A stretch of 64,000 nucleotides of DNA from NORP110 sp051251595 (GTDB lineage: Bacteria > Pseudomonadota > Alphaproteobacteria > Rhodobacterales > Rhodobacteraceae), in the NCBI GenBank assembly GCA_051251595.1, contig JBPOFA010000014.1:39468-103467 (forward strand). Direction: 5' to 3'. This document shows, piece after piece, positions 44,093-53,198 of the stretch. Under the pieces are notes generated by a model. The model was given only the letters and a program-made list of their open reading frames with translations, searched no databases and was not told the origin of the DNA. The position numbers and the translations under genes were made by a program. Positions within the stretch are counted from its first letter, which is position 1; every line of letters begins with the position of its first letter.

Positions 44093-44348
44093 GGGACGCT
44101 CCCGGAAGATCACAACGCAGCACCTCGTGCGTTACGGTGTTGCGGGTGACGGCAACCCAGGCACCGCATCCATGCTCATGATACCAAAGATCGCGCGTGA
44201 CACCGGCGGGATTGTCGCGCAGATGCACGAAATCATCCCACGCGGCCTCTCCGGCATCAGGCGCGGGTCGGTCCAGATCGCTGGCCGCACCACGATAGCT
44301 GAATTCCCGAATGTCGCGTTCCCCGCAATAAGGGCAAGTGATCCGCAT
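44082..44348 (-). CDS. soxD: Sarcosine oxidase delta subunit
   Basis: An 88-residue zinc-binding subunit of heterotetrameric sarcosine oxidase. The zinc ligands are in MRITCPYCGERDIREFSY (Cys6 and Cys9) and in WYHEHGCGAWVAVTRNTVTHEV (His and Cys). It is placed between soxB and soxA as in other sarcosine operons, with an 8-base gap after soxB and an 11-base overlap with soxA. Confidence 0.95.
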   Translation of the reverse strand: MRITCPYCGERDIREFSYRGAASDLDRPAPDAGEAAWDDFVHLRDNPAGVTRDLWYHEHGCGAWVAVTRNTVTHEVLRCDLPGASHEA

Positions 44349-44356
44349 ATTTCCCC

Positions 44357-45610
44357 CTAATGCAAATTATGTTGGCTGCCGGTGCCTTCTTCGTCCATCA
44401 GCCCCCGCCCCGTGCGAAAGCGATCCAGACGAAAGCCAGCCGCGGTTTCATGTGGCTGCCCCGTTGCCAATAGATGCGCATAGGCAAAGCCAGACGCCGG
44501 CACCGCTTTAAAGCCGCCATAGCACCAACCGCAGTTGAGGAACAAACCGTCGATGTCAGTCTTATCGATGATTGGGCTGCCATCCGGGGTCATATCCATA
44601 ATGCCGCCCCAGCTGCGCAGGACCCGCGCTTTGCCGATCATTGGCATTAGCGTCATGGCGGCCTCCATCACATGTTCGCGCATCGGCAGATTGCCCCGTT
44701 GCGCGTAAGAGGCATATAAATCGAGATCCCCGCCAAACACCAATCCGCCTTTGTCGGATTGGCTGATATAGAAATGCCCCATGCCAAAACTGATGACGTG
44801 ATCGATGCAGGGCTTTAACCCTTCGGTCACATAGGCCTGCAGAACATGGCTTTCGACCGGCAGGCGCATCCCGGCCAAAGCGGCGACCTGTCCGCTGCGC
44901 CCGGCGGCAACCATTGCAACCTTTTTCGCCCGAATGGGCCCTCGGCTGGTCTGGACACCGGTGACTGCGCCACCTGTGACATCTATTCCCGTCACTTCAC
45001 AGTTTTGCAGGATGTCCACGCCGCGCATATCCGCCCCACGCGCATAGCCCCAAGCGACCGCATCATGGCGCGCAGTTCCCCCCCGGCCCTGCATTAGCCC
45101 GCCATAAATCGGAAACCTGCCGTTGTCGAAGTTCAGGTACGGCAAATGCGCACGCACGCCATCCTGATCCAGCAGCACCGCATCGTCGCCCTGATTGATC
45201 ATCGCGTTGCCGCGACGCGCGAACGCATCGCGCTGCCCGTCGGAATGGAACAGATTTATAATCCCGCGCTGGCTGAACATCACATTGTAGTTCAGCTCTG
45301 CTTCTAGCCCTTCCCAAAGCTTCACAGAATGGCTGTAAAACTCTGAATTTCCGGGCAAAAAGTAATTTCCGCGGATGATGGTCGTATTCCGCCCAACATT
45401 CCCGCCGCCGATATAGCCTTTTTCAAGGATCGCGATATTGGTCAGACCGTGGTTCTTGGCCAGATAGTAGGCGGTGGACAACCCATGCCCGCCGCCGCCG
45501 ATCAGGGCGATATCATATTCGTCCTTTGGCTCTGGATCACGCCAATGAGGGGTCCAACGGCGATTTCCGGTCAGCCCCTCTTGCAGTATTTTTAGCGCCG
45601 AAAACCGCAT
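44357..45610 (-). CDS. soxB: Sarcosine oxidase beta subunit
   Basis: A 417-residue FAD/FMN-dependent subunit of the DAO family carrying the sarcosine oxidation site. The FAD fingerprint is IALIGGGGHGLSTAYYLAKNHG. The conserved RNTTIIRGNYF segment follows, where the covalent FMN histidine is replaced or lies nearby, and the late CGWCYGGFKAVPASGFAYAHLLA is typical. First gene of soxBDAG. Demethylates sarcosine arising from glycine betaine or creatine. Cytoplasmic. Confidence 0.96.
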   Translation of the reverse strand: MRFSALKILQEGLTGNRRWTPHWRDPEPKDEYDIALIGGGGHGLSTAYYLAKNHGLTNIAILEKGYIGGGNVGRNTTIIRGNYFLPGNSEFYSHSVKLWEGLEAELNYNVMFSQRGIINLFHSDGQRDAFARRGNAMINQGDDAVLLDQDGVRAHLPYLNFDNGRFPIYGGLMQGRGGTARHDAVAWGYARGADMRGVDILQNCEVTGIDVTGGAVTGVQTSRGPIRAKKVAMVAAGRSGQVAALAGMRLPVESHVLQAYVTEGLKPCIDHVISFGMGHFYISQSDKGGLVFGGDLDLYASYAQRGNLPMREHVMEAAMTLMPMIGKARVLRSWGGIMDMTPDGSPIIDKTDIDGLFLNCGWCYGGFKAVPASGFAYAHLLATGQPHETAAGFRLDRFRTGRGLMDEEGTGSQHNLH

Positions 45611-45686
45611 CGAATTCTCCTGTCACAGACTCATCCAATCAAGTCTGGCCGGAAACTTCAACGCAAAGCTGACGTGATCACGCGGG

Positions 45687-47117
45687 TCAAAGCCCTTTTG
45701 CCCGATAGCTGGACGCCACACGATCAATGGCCACCAGGTAAGCCGACACGCGAAGATCGGGCACATCATCCCGGCTGTGCCAAACCTCTCTCATCGATTG
45801 GTATGCTGCACGCATCGTGTCATCCAGCCCGGATCGCACCAGTTCAAGCTCACCAGCACCGCGCAGGTACTTTTCCTTGAACCCCGGCGCCAGCGTCCAG
45901 CCTGTGCCCGCATCCGCAGAAAGGCGTTCCAGCTCATCCACCATCAACTGATGTCGGCCTTCTTCCTGACGGCGTTGCATCCGGCCGAACCGAATATGGC
46001 TGAGGTTTTTGACCCATTCGAAATAAGAAACTGTAACGCCGCCCCCATTTGCAAACAGGTCGGGGATGATGACAACGCCCTTTTCCCGCAGGATGTCATC
46101 GGCACCGGCTGTCACCGGCCCATTGGCCGCCTCTACAATGACAGAGGCCTGAATTCGATCCGCATTGGACAGGTTGATGACCCCTTCCAAAGCCGCCGGG
46201 ATCAGAATGTCGCAATCCATTTCCAAAACACTGGCCCCATCCGCCACAAATGTCGCATCCGCATAGCCAGAAACGCCGCCGTGGTTGCGAATCCAATTGC
46301 TGACCGCTTCGATATCCAGGCCCTTCTCATCAACCAGCGCTCCGTCGCGTTCAATGACCGCAGTGATCTTGGCCCCATCTTCTTCGGACAGGAACTTGGC
46401 AGCGTGATACCCGACATTCCCCAAGCCCTGGACGATGATCTCTTTACCATCCAAAGACCCGGCAAGACCCGCCTTTGCAATGTCTTCGGGATGCCGAAAG
46501 AATTCCTGCAAGCCGAATTGCACGCCCCGGCCCGTCGCTTCGACCCGACCGGCAATACCGCCAGCATGCAGCGGCTTGCCTGTGACGCAGGCGCGGGAAT
46601 TGATGTCAGTTGTGTTCATCCGCGCATATTGGTCGGCAATCCACGCCATTTCCCGTTCACCGGTTCCCATATCCGGGGCCGGCACGTTTTGACTTGGGCT
46701 GATCAGATCACGCTTGGCCAGCTCATAGGCGAACCGACGTGTGATTTGTTCCAATTCATGTTCGTCATATTCACGGGGATCGATACAAAGCCCGCCCTTT
46801 GAGCCGCCAAACGGTGCCTCTACCAACGCGCATTTATAGCTCATCAGGGCGGCCAATGCCTCTACCTCATCCTGGTTCACACCAAGAGAGTATCGGATCC
46901 CCCCTTTGACCGGCTCCATATGTTCCGAATGGACAGATCGGTACCCCACAAAGGTTTGGATTTGCCCCCGCATCCGCACCCCAAATCGCACGGTATATGT
47001 GGCATTACATACGCGGATTTTCTGTTCCAGCCCGGGCGGCAAATCCATCAGGGCGACAGCCCGATTGAACATCAAATCAACGGATTGGCGAAAGCTCGGC
47101 TCAGTCTGGTTGGTCAT
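45687..47117 (-). CDS. Glu/Leu/Phe/Val dehydrogenase family protein (glutamate dehydrogenase-like)
   Basis: A 476-residue enzyme from the ATG at 47117; the extra N-terminal codons of the longer frame have no family match. The catalytic lysine region is MEPVKGGIRYSLGVNQDEVEALAALMSYKCALVEAPFGGSKGGL, and the nucleotide-binding motif is IIVQGLGNVGYHAAKFL. Late motifs include IPAALEGVINLSNADRIQASVIVEAANGP. The length and pattern suit the NAD-dependent GDH group of Rhodobacteraceae; a leucine or phenylalanine preference cannot be excluded. Stands between soxB and the Tad-like operon. Confidence 0.9.
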   Translation of the reverse strand: MTNQTEPSFRQSVDLMFNRAVALMDLPPGLEQKIRVCNATYTVRFGVRMRGQIQTFVGYRSVHSEHMEPVKGGIRYSLGVNQDEVEALAALMSYKCALVEAPFGGSKGGLCIDPREYDEHELEQITRRFAYELAKRDLISPSQNVPAPDMGTGEREMAWIADQYARMNTTDINSRACVTGKPLHAGGIAGRVEATGRGVQFGLQEFFRHPEDIAKAGLAGSLDGKEIIVQGLGNVGYHAAKFLSEEDGAKITAVIERDGALVDEKGLDIEAVSNWIRNHGGVSGYADATFVADGASVLEMDCDILIPAALEGVINLSNADRIQASVIVEAANGPVTAGADDILREKGVVIIPDLFANGGGVTVSYFEWVKNLSHIRFGRMQRRQEEGRHQLMVDELERLSADAGTGWTLAPGFKEKYLRGAGELELVRSGLDDTMRAAYQSMREVWHSRDDVPDLRVSAYLVAIDRVASSYRAKGL

Positions 47118-47430
47118 AAACTCATCCCATTTTTGCGAATCATCCGACGCACCGAGTTGGCCGTCGGCCCGCCTTGATCTAGCATCAAAAAGCGACAACT
47201 CGTTAAATTTGGATAATTAAGAAATCGGGCGCGACGCCTTATTAGGCCGTAGCTCGAAACAATACGTTGCAGATGCCATTTACTGTTTCCAAATTCATAT
47301 TGAAAACGAAGGGTTTTATGCTCGTTCGCCCAATTTTCGCCACATGTCTGAGGCCATCTAGGGAAGGCGAATACCGTTCGCTGAGCTGCTGTCGGGGGTC
47401 AGCACGTTAAACAAGAAAAAGAGGTACAGC
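47118..47430. other. Intergenic region between the dehydrogenase and Tad-like genes
   Basis: 313 bases without a recognisable gene. It must hold the divergent promoters of both flanking transcription units. No clear terminator, operator or RNA fold was found. Confidence 0.4.
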
Positions 47431-49134
47431 ATGGCTGCTCATGTTGGTTTGAAAAGAATTTTGTCGGCTGCCAAGACGCGACAGTCCAAGAGCTATCTGA
47501 ACGCGGTGTCCCGTTTCCAGAGGGAAGAGCGTGGTTCCATTTTGATCATGTCGTTGTTCTTTCTGATCTTGATGCTGTTGGTTACGGGCATGTCAGTGGA
47601 TTTGATGCGGTCGGAAACACAGCGCGCCAGACTGCAAAGTACGCTTGACCGCGCGATTTTGGCAGGTGCGAGCCTGGACCAAACACTGGATTCCGAAGAC
47701 GTTGTGCGGGATTATTTCGCCAAGGCGGGCCTGACGGAATACCTGACGGATGTTCAGGTTGTTGAGGGGCAGAACTCGAAAACCGTGACAGCCACCGCCC
47801 AGACATCTGTTGATACGATGTTCATGAAGATGATGGGTATCAATAATTTGAAATCGCCAGCATCGGGACAAGCGGAAGAAAGCCTGAAGAACATCGAAAT
47901 TTCACTTGTTGTGGATATCTCGGGATCTATGGGCAGCTATTCATATGCGGGGGGAGACTACAAAATCGACCTGCTTCAGGACGCGGCCTCTGACTTTGTT
48001 TATCTGATGCAATGCAACCCTGACGACAATGATTCCACTGGCGCCTGCACGGTCGAAGAAAACACCGTGTCGATTTCTCTTGTTCCATATGCAGAACAGG
48101 TTTTGGTCGGCGAGAACCTATTGCAAAAATTTAACGTGACCAATGAACATACAGCGTCGAGCTGTGCAGATTTTGTGACGTCCGATTTCAACCAGCCAGC
48201 GATTTCACTGACAAGCAATCTGCGCCGGGCGGCGACAATCGATAAATATTCCAATTATCGTTCCAGCCGATCCAGTAGCGTGTGGGCGTCGGATTCTCGC
48301 CGATCTTGCCGGACAGGGGATTATCGAAAGATCAAACCTCTTTCCAACTCCTATTCCGATCTGCAGACCCAGATCTACCAATTGCGCGCGGATGGAAACA
48401 CGTCAATTGACCTGGGCATGAAATGGGGCGCGGCTTTGCTTGACCCGTCCTTCAGACCTGCGGTTCAAGTCATGACGACTGGTGGCCTGCCAGCGATTAA
48501 CTCTGCCTTTAGCGCACGTCCTTTCGACTACAATGAACGCAGCATGCAAAAAGTCATCGTTTTGATGACGGATGGTGTGAACACAACCCAGCACGTGATC
48601 CGAGATGGATTCCGGTACGGGCCGTCAAAAATTTATACCAATGATGATGGCAGCATTTCCAGCAGCCAGATCAAGCTTTCCGCCTACAGTTCCTCGCGCG
48701 GCCAATACTATTACCCTCACAACGACACATGGAACAACCAACCCTATGGCGATGGATCAGACACCAGCTGTAGCTATTGGTCCGGATGTACCACGACCCC
48801 CCAACCAGGGTCCGCGCACGAATTGGACTTCGCCGAATTCTGGCAAGACTATAACGTTGATTACTACGAAGAGGCCTTTTGGTTCCTTCCTGACCCATCT
48901 ACGTCAAATGGGAACTCGACGAAAAACAGCCGGTTGAGCTCAATCTGCACAGCAGCCAAAGCCAAGGGCATCGAGGTCTTTACGATTGGATTTGAAACCA
49001 GCGGATCTTCAAACGCGGTAATGCGTGCCTGTGCAAGCTCTGACGCGCATCATTTTGATGTAAACGGCTTGAGCCTGGACGACGCGTTCACATCCATCGC
49101 CCGCGAGATCCATGAGCTGAGGTTGACCCTATGA
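47431..49134 (+). CDS. TadG-like membrane-anchored vWA protein
   Basis: A 567-residue protein. A single N-terminal membrane helix (GSILIMSLFFLILMLLVTGMSVDL, residues about 35-58) has the ERG-prefix typical of TadE/TadG pseudopilin-like proteins. From residue 155 there is a von Willebrand A domain with the MIDAS motif DISGSMGSYS, followed by a long insertion rich in Ser/Tyr/Gly (SSRSSSVWASDSRRSC) and a late VFTIGFETSGSSNAVMRACAS. ATG after GAGGTAC. Overlaps the TadE gene as ATGA, making a three-gene operon. vWA TadG-like proteins are thought to act in surface pilus or adhesion assembly, but no other tad gene is beside it. Confidence 0.85.
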   Translation: MAAHVGLKRILSAAKTRQSKSYLNAVSRFQREERGSILIMSLFFLILMLLVTGMSVDLMRSETQRARLQSTLDRAILAGASLDQTLDSEDVVRDYFAKAGLTEYLTDVQVVEGQNSKTVTATAQTSVDTMFMKMMGINNLKSPASGQAEESLKNIEISLVVDISGSMGSYSYAGGDYKIDLLQDAASDFVYLMQCNPDDNDSTGACTVEENTVSISLVPYAEQVLVGENLLQKFNVTNEHTASSCADFVTSDFNQPAISLTSNLRRAATIDKYSNYRSSRSSSVWASDSRRSCRTGDYRKIKPLSNSYSDLQTQIYQLRADGNTSIDLGMKWGAALLDPSFRPAVQVMTTGGLPAINSAFSARPFDYNERSMQKVIVLMTDGVNTTQHVIRDGFRYGPSKIYTNDDGSISSSQIKLSAYSSSRGQYYYPHNDTWNNQPYGDGSDTSCSYWSGCTTTPQPGSAHELDFAEFWQDYNVDYYEEAFWFLPDPSTSNGNSTKNSRLSSICTAAKAKGIEVFTIGFETSGSSNAVMRACASSDAHHFDVNGLSLDDAFTSIAREIHELRLTL

Positions 49135-49673
49135 GACAGGCCGTTTCAAACCTAATGGCCGCAATCCATCTGCGATGGCGGCGCGACAACGGCAACGCGA
49201 CGATCGAATTCGCGCTGCTGTTTCCTGCCTTTATCACCTTGTTCCTCGTCGTGGTCGAAACCGGGGTGCTGTTGACGCGCGGTGTCATGTTGGATCGTGC
49301 CGTAGACATGTCCATGCGTGAGCTGCGTTTGGGCACTCTAAGCCCGATGACATATGAAAGCCTGAAGTCCGACATATGCAGCAATTCGGTCATCATCCCC
49401 AATTGCGACAGCACGCTCATGCTGGAATTGCGTCCCATTTCGACAAGCACATGGGAGCCGCTGACGAACGACGTCACATGTGTCGACCGTTCAGAAGACG
49501 TTCAGCCTGTGTTGGAATTTGACCCGGGCAAAACCAACGAAATGATGCTGGTGCGTGTATGTGCCGTGTTTGATCCGTTCTTCCCTACGACGGGTTTGGC
49601 GGCGCAAATGCAGCTGGATGACACCGGCGCATACGCCCTTGTGACCATGTCCGCTTATGTCAATGAGCCATAG
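49131..49673 (+). CDS. TadE-like pilus assembly protein
   Basis: A 180-residue protein with the TadE signature: an N-terminal basic part, then GNATIEFALLFPAFITLFLVVVETGVLL, whose conserved Glu follows the membrane segment start as in prepilin-like TadE/F. The remainder is periplasmic, with three or four cysteines (including DICSNSVIIPNCD and NDVTCVDR) that may form disulfides. Starts inside the stop of the vWA gene (ATGA). In complete tad systems TadE is a pseudopilin of the Flp pilus machine. Confidence 0.87.
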   Translation: MRQAVSNLMAAIHLRWRRDNGNATIEFALLFPAFITLFLVVVETGVLLTRGVMLDRAVDMSMRELRLGTLSPMTYESLKSDICSNSVIIPNCDSTLMLELRPISTSTWEPLTNDVTCVDRSEDVQPVLEFDPGKTNEMMLVRVCAVFDPFFPTTGLAAQMQLDDTGAYALVTMSAYVNEP

Positions 49674-49685
49674 GAATCCGAGAAA

Positions 49686-50321
49686 ATGAGTAAACTTTTC
49701 AGAAAACTATTTAGATTCCAGTCTGACCAAGAGGGCAGCTTGTCCGTGGAAGCGGTCTTTGCCTTTCCGATGCTTTTGTGGGCGGCGACAGGCCTTTACA
49801 CCTTCTTTGACGTCTACAAAGCGCAGAACGCGTCATACCGGGCGAACTACACCATCAGTGATATGCTGTCGCGGGAAACGAACGCGATTGACGTGAACTA
49901 CCTCAATGGCATGTTCAAAGTGTTTCGCTATATGACCAATGCAGACCCCAGTGAATCCTGGATTCGGGTCAGCGTGGTTCAGTGCATCAGTGAATGCGAT
50001 GACTCGGAAGAGCGTGAGCTGAATATGGAATGGTCAAAATCCGTGAACGGCGCGCGCAGCATGACCGACGACGATTTTGATTTCTACAATCAATATATTC
50101 CATTGCTGGCGCAAAGCGACCGTTTGATCCTAGTGGAAACCTCTTACGATTATCAGCCGCCGTTTTCCAACGCATTGGTGAGCTTTGGCGCCCGTGACTT
50201 GGTCAGCCATGTGGTCACCCGCCCCCGTTTTGCCCCGCAATTGGTTTGGGACAACACTGGGTACGACACAAATGACTTGGGAACGCATGATGATGGCGAA
50301 TATTCTGATCCGGATGTGTAA
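49686..50321 (+). CDS. TadE/TadF-like pseudopilin-type protein
   Basis: A 211-residue protein. The N-terminal segment DQEGSLSVEAVFAFPMLLWAATGLYTFFDVYKAQ has the same prepilin-like layout: charged start, Glu at the membrane border and a hydrophobic stretch. The rest is acidic, with two cysteines (VVQCISECDDSEERE) and no further known domain. 12 bases after the TadE stop; ATG after GAGAAA. Third gene of the unit, ended by a strong terminator. Confidence 0.82.
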   Translation: MSKLFRKLFRFQSDQEGSLSVEAVFAFPMLLWAATGLYTFFDVYKAQNASYRANYTISDMLSRETNAIDVNYLNGMFKVFRYMTNADPSESWIRVSVVQCISECDDSEERELNMEWSKSVNGARSMTDDDFDFYNQYIPLLAQSDRLILVETSYDYQPPFSNALVSFGARDLVSHVVTRPRFAPQLVWDNTGYDTNDLGTHDDGEYSDPDV

Positions 50322-50387
50322 ACGCGCGGCGCATGTCGCAACAGCTGACTGATCCGGGCATCGCAGGAACATTCCAAACTGAACATT

Positions 50388-50418
50388 CGGCGGCATGGGA
50401 CACCCTGCCGCCGTTTTT
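50388..50418 (+). terminator. Strong terminator of the Tad-like operon
   Basis: CGGCGGCA and TGCCGCCG form a perfect 8-bp stem with a further GGG/CCC pairing inside, followed by TTTTT. It lies 66 bases past the last gene of the unit. Confidence 0.85.
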
Positions 50419-50517
50419 CACACATGCCCCAGAACCATCGTAACTGGTTTTACCAGCAGCAACCTTGCACCAATGGCCCCGCACCCGCTATGAACAGAAA
50501 AACCGTCCGAGGCCGCA

Positions 50518-50820
50518 ATGCAGCGAATCCTAATCTTGTTTTTCTGTCTGGCCTGCTTTTTGGGCGCTTGCGCAAATATTCCCGAACTTGACGGCAAGAT
50601 TTCCGACAGCGCCCGCAAACTTGGCTATCCCGACCTTATTCAGCTGGACGGGGTAGAAGCATCCGCGAATGAAGGTTTTGACACCACACAAGCAACGGCC
50701 AAGTCGATGAAACAAAGGCTTAAAGACCTTCGCAAACGTGCCCGCGCCCTGCGCAAACCCGTTGTAGACCGATCTACACGGCGACGTATGGAAACAGCAC
50801 TTAGACAGGACCGGCCGTAA
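50518..50820 (+). CDS. Small predicted lipoprotein
   Basis: A 100-residue protein, not recognised. The signal peptide MQRILILFFCLACFLGACAN carries a lipobox LGAC, so a lipid anchor is likely. The mature part starts with IPELDGKISDSARKLGYPDLIQLD and ends in a basic coiled-coil-like helix (AKSMKQRLKDLRKRARALRK). A related small lipoprotein is often seen before hom in Rhodobacteraceae; the role is unknown. Confidence 0.75.
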   Translation: MQRILILFFCLACFLGACANIPELDGKISDSARKLGYPDLIQLDGVEASANEGFDTTQATAKSMKQRLKDLRKRARALRKPVVDRSTRRRMETALRQDRP

Positions 50821-50884
50821 CGTTGCAGAACATGTCAGAACTGGTTAGAGACGCGGTCAAATGACCCAACTGGAGTACCCAAAT

Positions 50885-52171
50885 ATGTCTGATCCTCTTC
50901 GCCTTGGAATTGCAGGTTTGGGCACCGTGGGCACGGGTGTCATCAAAATCGTTCAGCGCCACGCTGATCTGCTGGCGGCCCGATCCGGCCGTGCGATTGA
51001 AATCACTGCGATCTCTGCCAGAACAAAGGACAAAGATCGTGGCGTTCGCCTGTCCGCATATGCTTGGGAAGACGACCCCGTCGCGCTGGCAAAACGCGAC
51101 GATGTGGATGTTTTCGTAGAACTTATGGGTGGCTCTGACGGCCCGGCCAAAGCGGCCTGCGAAGCGGCCATTGCCGCGGGTAAGGATGTTGTGACCGCCA
51201 ACAAAGCATTGCTGGCGCTGCACGGGCAAGCGCTGGCCTCTGCCGCCGAGGCAAATAGCAATGTCATCCGGTTCGAAGCCGCCGTCGCCGGGGGCATCCC
51301 TGTTGTCAAAGCTTTGACCGAAGGGCTTGCAGGCAATGACATCACCCGCGTCATGGGGGTGATGAACGGCACCTGCAATTTCATCCTGACGAAAATGGAA
51401 AGCGAAGGGCTAAGCTATCAGGCCGTGTTTGATGAGGCCGCAGCCCTTGGCTATCTGGAAGCAGATCCAACACTGGACGTCGGCGGCATTGATGCGGGCC
51501 ACAAACTGGCACTTTTGTCCTCTATCGCCTTTGGCACGCAGGTCGCGTTTGACGATGTGCATCTGGAAGGCATAGAGCGCATCACCATCGAAGACATCGG
51601 ACTGGCCGCTGACATGGGGTTCCGGATCAAATTGCTGGGCGTTGCCCAAATGACCGGACGGGGCCTGGAACAAAGCATGACACCTTGCCTTGTTCCGGCC
51701 AACAGCCCGCTTGGCCAGTTGGAAGGGGCAACGAATATGGTCGTCATAGAAGGCGATTCTGTCGGGCAAATCGTCTTGCGTGGCGCCGGCGCGGGCGAAG
51801 GCCCCACGGCCAGCGCCGTGATGGGCGACATCATCGACATCGCCCGCAACACAAGGTTTTCCACCTTTGGCCAACCCGCCGAAACGCTTGCCAAATCCAA
51901 ACCGGCAAGCGCAAGCATCCCGGCCCCATATTATTTGCGCACGCAACTTTTGGACAAGCCCGGCGCCTTGGCCAAAATCGCCACCGTTCTGGGCGACGCG
52001 GGTGTCTCAATCGACCGCATGCGCCAATATGGCCATGTGGATACAACCGCGCCGGTCTTGATTGTCACCCATAAAACAAGCCCGTCCGCTTTGGCTTCGG
52101 CCCTTGAAGCCATGAAACAGACAGACGTGCTGGTGGGTGATCCTGTCGCTATCCGAATTGAAACTATTTGA
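50885..52171 (+). CDS. hom: Homoserine dehydrogenase
   Basis: A 428-residue enzyme reducing aspartate semialdehyde to homoserine for Met/Thr synthesis. The nucleotide-binding motif is LRLGIAGLGTVGTGVIKI; the catalytic part shows VVTANKALLALHG, GIPVVKALTEGLAGNDITRVMGVMNGTCNFILTKME and the EADPTLDVGGIDAGHKLALL segment. A C-terminal ACT domain (YYLRTQLLDKPGALAKIATVLGDAGVSIDRMRQYG) gives feedback control. The ATG at 50885 has GGAG ten bases upstream; the earlier ATG at 50861 is less likely. Confidence 0.96.
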   Translation: MSDPLRLGIAGLGTVGTGVIKIVQRHADLLAARSGRAIEITAISARTKDKDRGVRLSAYAWEDDPVALAKRDDVDVFVELMGGSDGPAKAACEAAIAAGKDVVTANKALLALHGQALASAAEANSNVIRFEAAVAGGIPVVKALTEGLAGNDITRVMGVMNGTCNFILTKMESEGLSYQAVFDEAAALGYLEADPTLDVGGIDAGHKLALLSSIAFGTQVAFDDVHLEGIERITIEDIGLAADMGFRIKLLGVAQMTGRGLEQSMTPCLVPANSPLGQLEGATNMVVIEGDSVGQIVLRGAGAGEGPTASAVMGDIIDIARNTRFSTFGQPAETLAKSKPASASIPAPYYLRTQLLDKPGALAKIATVLGDAGVSIDRMRQYGHVDTTAPVLIVTHKTSPSALASALEAMKQTDVLVGDPVAIRIETI

Positions 52172-52232
52172 CGAACTTGTACCACCATATGCCGAACGGT
52201 ATGTGTCCAACATAAAAATTGACGAGGGAACT

Positions 52233-53195
52233 ATGTCTGACCAGGTTGAATTTCACGATCGTTTGCTATCCTTGGGCCTTGCCCGCGTGTCCGAGGCCGC
52301 CGCTATGGCCTCTGCCTTGCTGGTAGGCCGGGGCGATGAAAAAGCTGCCGATCAGGCCGCCGTCAATGCCATGCGCGACCAGCTGAACATGCTGGACATC
52401 GAAGGCGTTGTTGTCATCGGCGAAGGCGAGCGCGACGAAGCGCCGATGCTGTTCATCGGTGAAGAGGTCGGAACCGGAAACGGCCCGAATGTTGATATTG
52501 CGCTGGACCCTTTGGAAGGCACGACTCTGACCGCCAAGGACATGCCGAACGCCCTGACCGTGATCGCCATGGCGCCGCGCGGAACGCTGTTGCACGCCCC
52601 GGATGTCTACATGGACAAGTTGGCCATTGGCCCTGGGTTTGAAAAGGATGTTGTCAGCCTGGATATGTCCCCGGCGGAACGGATCACGGCCCTTGCCAAG
52701 GCAAAAGGCTGTAGCGAACATGACATCACGGTCTGTGTTCTGGAACGTCCGCGCCACGAAGACATGATCGCCGAACTGCGCGGCACAGGGGCTGCCATCC
52801 GGTTGATTACAGACGGTGACGTTGCCGGTGTGATCCATTGTGCCGAGGCGGAAAAGACCGGCATCGATATTTACATGGGCTCTGGCGGTGCACCCGAAGG
52901 CGTGCTGGCCGCTGCCGCTTTGAAATGCATGGGGGGCCAAATGTGGGGCCGTCTGCAATTCCGCAATGATGACGAACGCGGGCGGGCTGCAAAGGCCGGG
53001 ATCACCGATCTGGATCGCATCTACTCTCGGGATGAGCTGGTGACACAGGATGTCATTTTCGCCGCCACAGGTGTCACGGATGGATCCATCCTAAAAGGCA
53101 TCCGGCGCGAGCCGGGGTTCCTGGAAACGGAAACCATCCTGATGCGGTCCAAGACCGGTTCTGTGCGGCGCATGACCTATCGCAACCCAACCTGA
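52233..53195 (+). CDS. glpX: Class II fructose-1,6-bisphosphatase GlpX
   Basis: A 320-residue enzyme of gluconeogenesis. The metal-binding motif is VDIALDPLEGTTLTAKDMPNA, with the acidic IGEGERDEAPMLFIGEEVG and RPRHEDMIAELRGTGAAIRLITDGDVAG also diagnostic. The ATG at 52233 follows GAGGGA; the longer frame from 52137 only overlaps hom. Lies 61 bases after hom and 3 bases before recJ, so the three probably share a transcript. Confidence 0.95.
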   Translation: MSDQVEFHDRLLSLGLARVSEAAAMASALLVGRGDEKAADQAAVNAMRDQLNMLDIEGVVVIGEGERDEAPMLFIGEEVGTGNGPNVDIALDPLEGTTLTAKDMPNALTVIAMAPRGTLLHAPDVYMDKLAIGPGFEKDVVSLDMSPAERITALAKAKGCSEHDITVCVLERPRHEDMIAELRGTGAAIRLITDGDVAGVIHCAEAEKTGIDIYMGSGGAPEGVLAAAALKCMGGQMWGRLQFRNDDERGRAAKAGITDLDRIYSRDELVTQDVIFAATGVTDGSILKGIRREPGFLETETILMRSKTGSVRRMTYRNPT

Positions 53196-53198
53196 CGC

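Noticed and set aside
40624..45610. sox genes as sulfur oxidation
   Set aside because: Domains are those of heterotetrameric sarcosine oxidase (folate, FAD, zinc subunits), not thiosulfate oxidation proteins.
45777..46802. 341-codon plus-strand open frame opposite the glutamate dehydrogenase-like gene
   Set aside because: Long only because of codon bias on the other strand.
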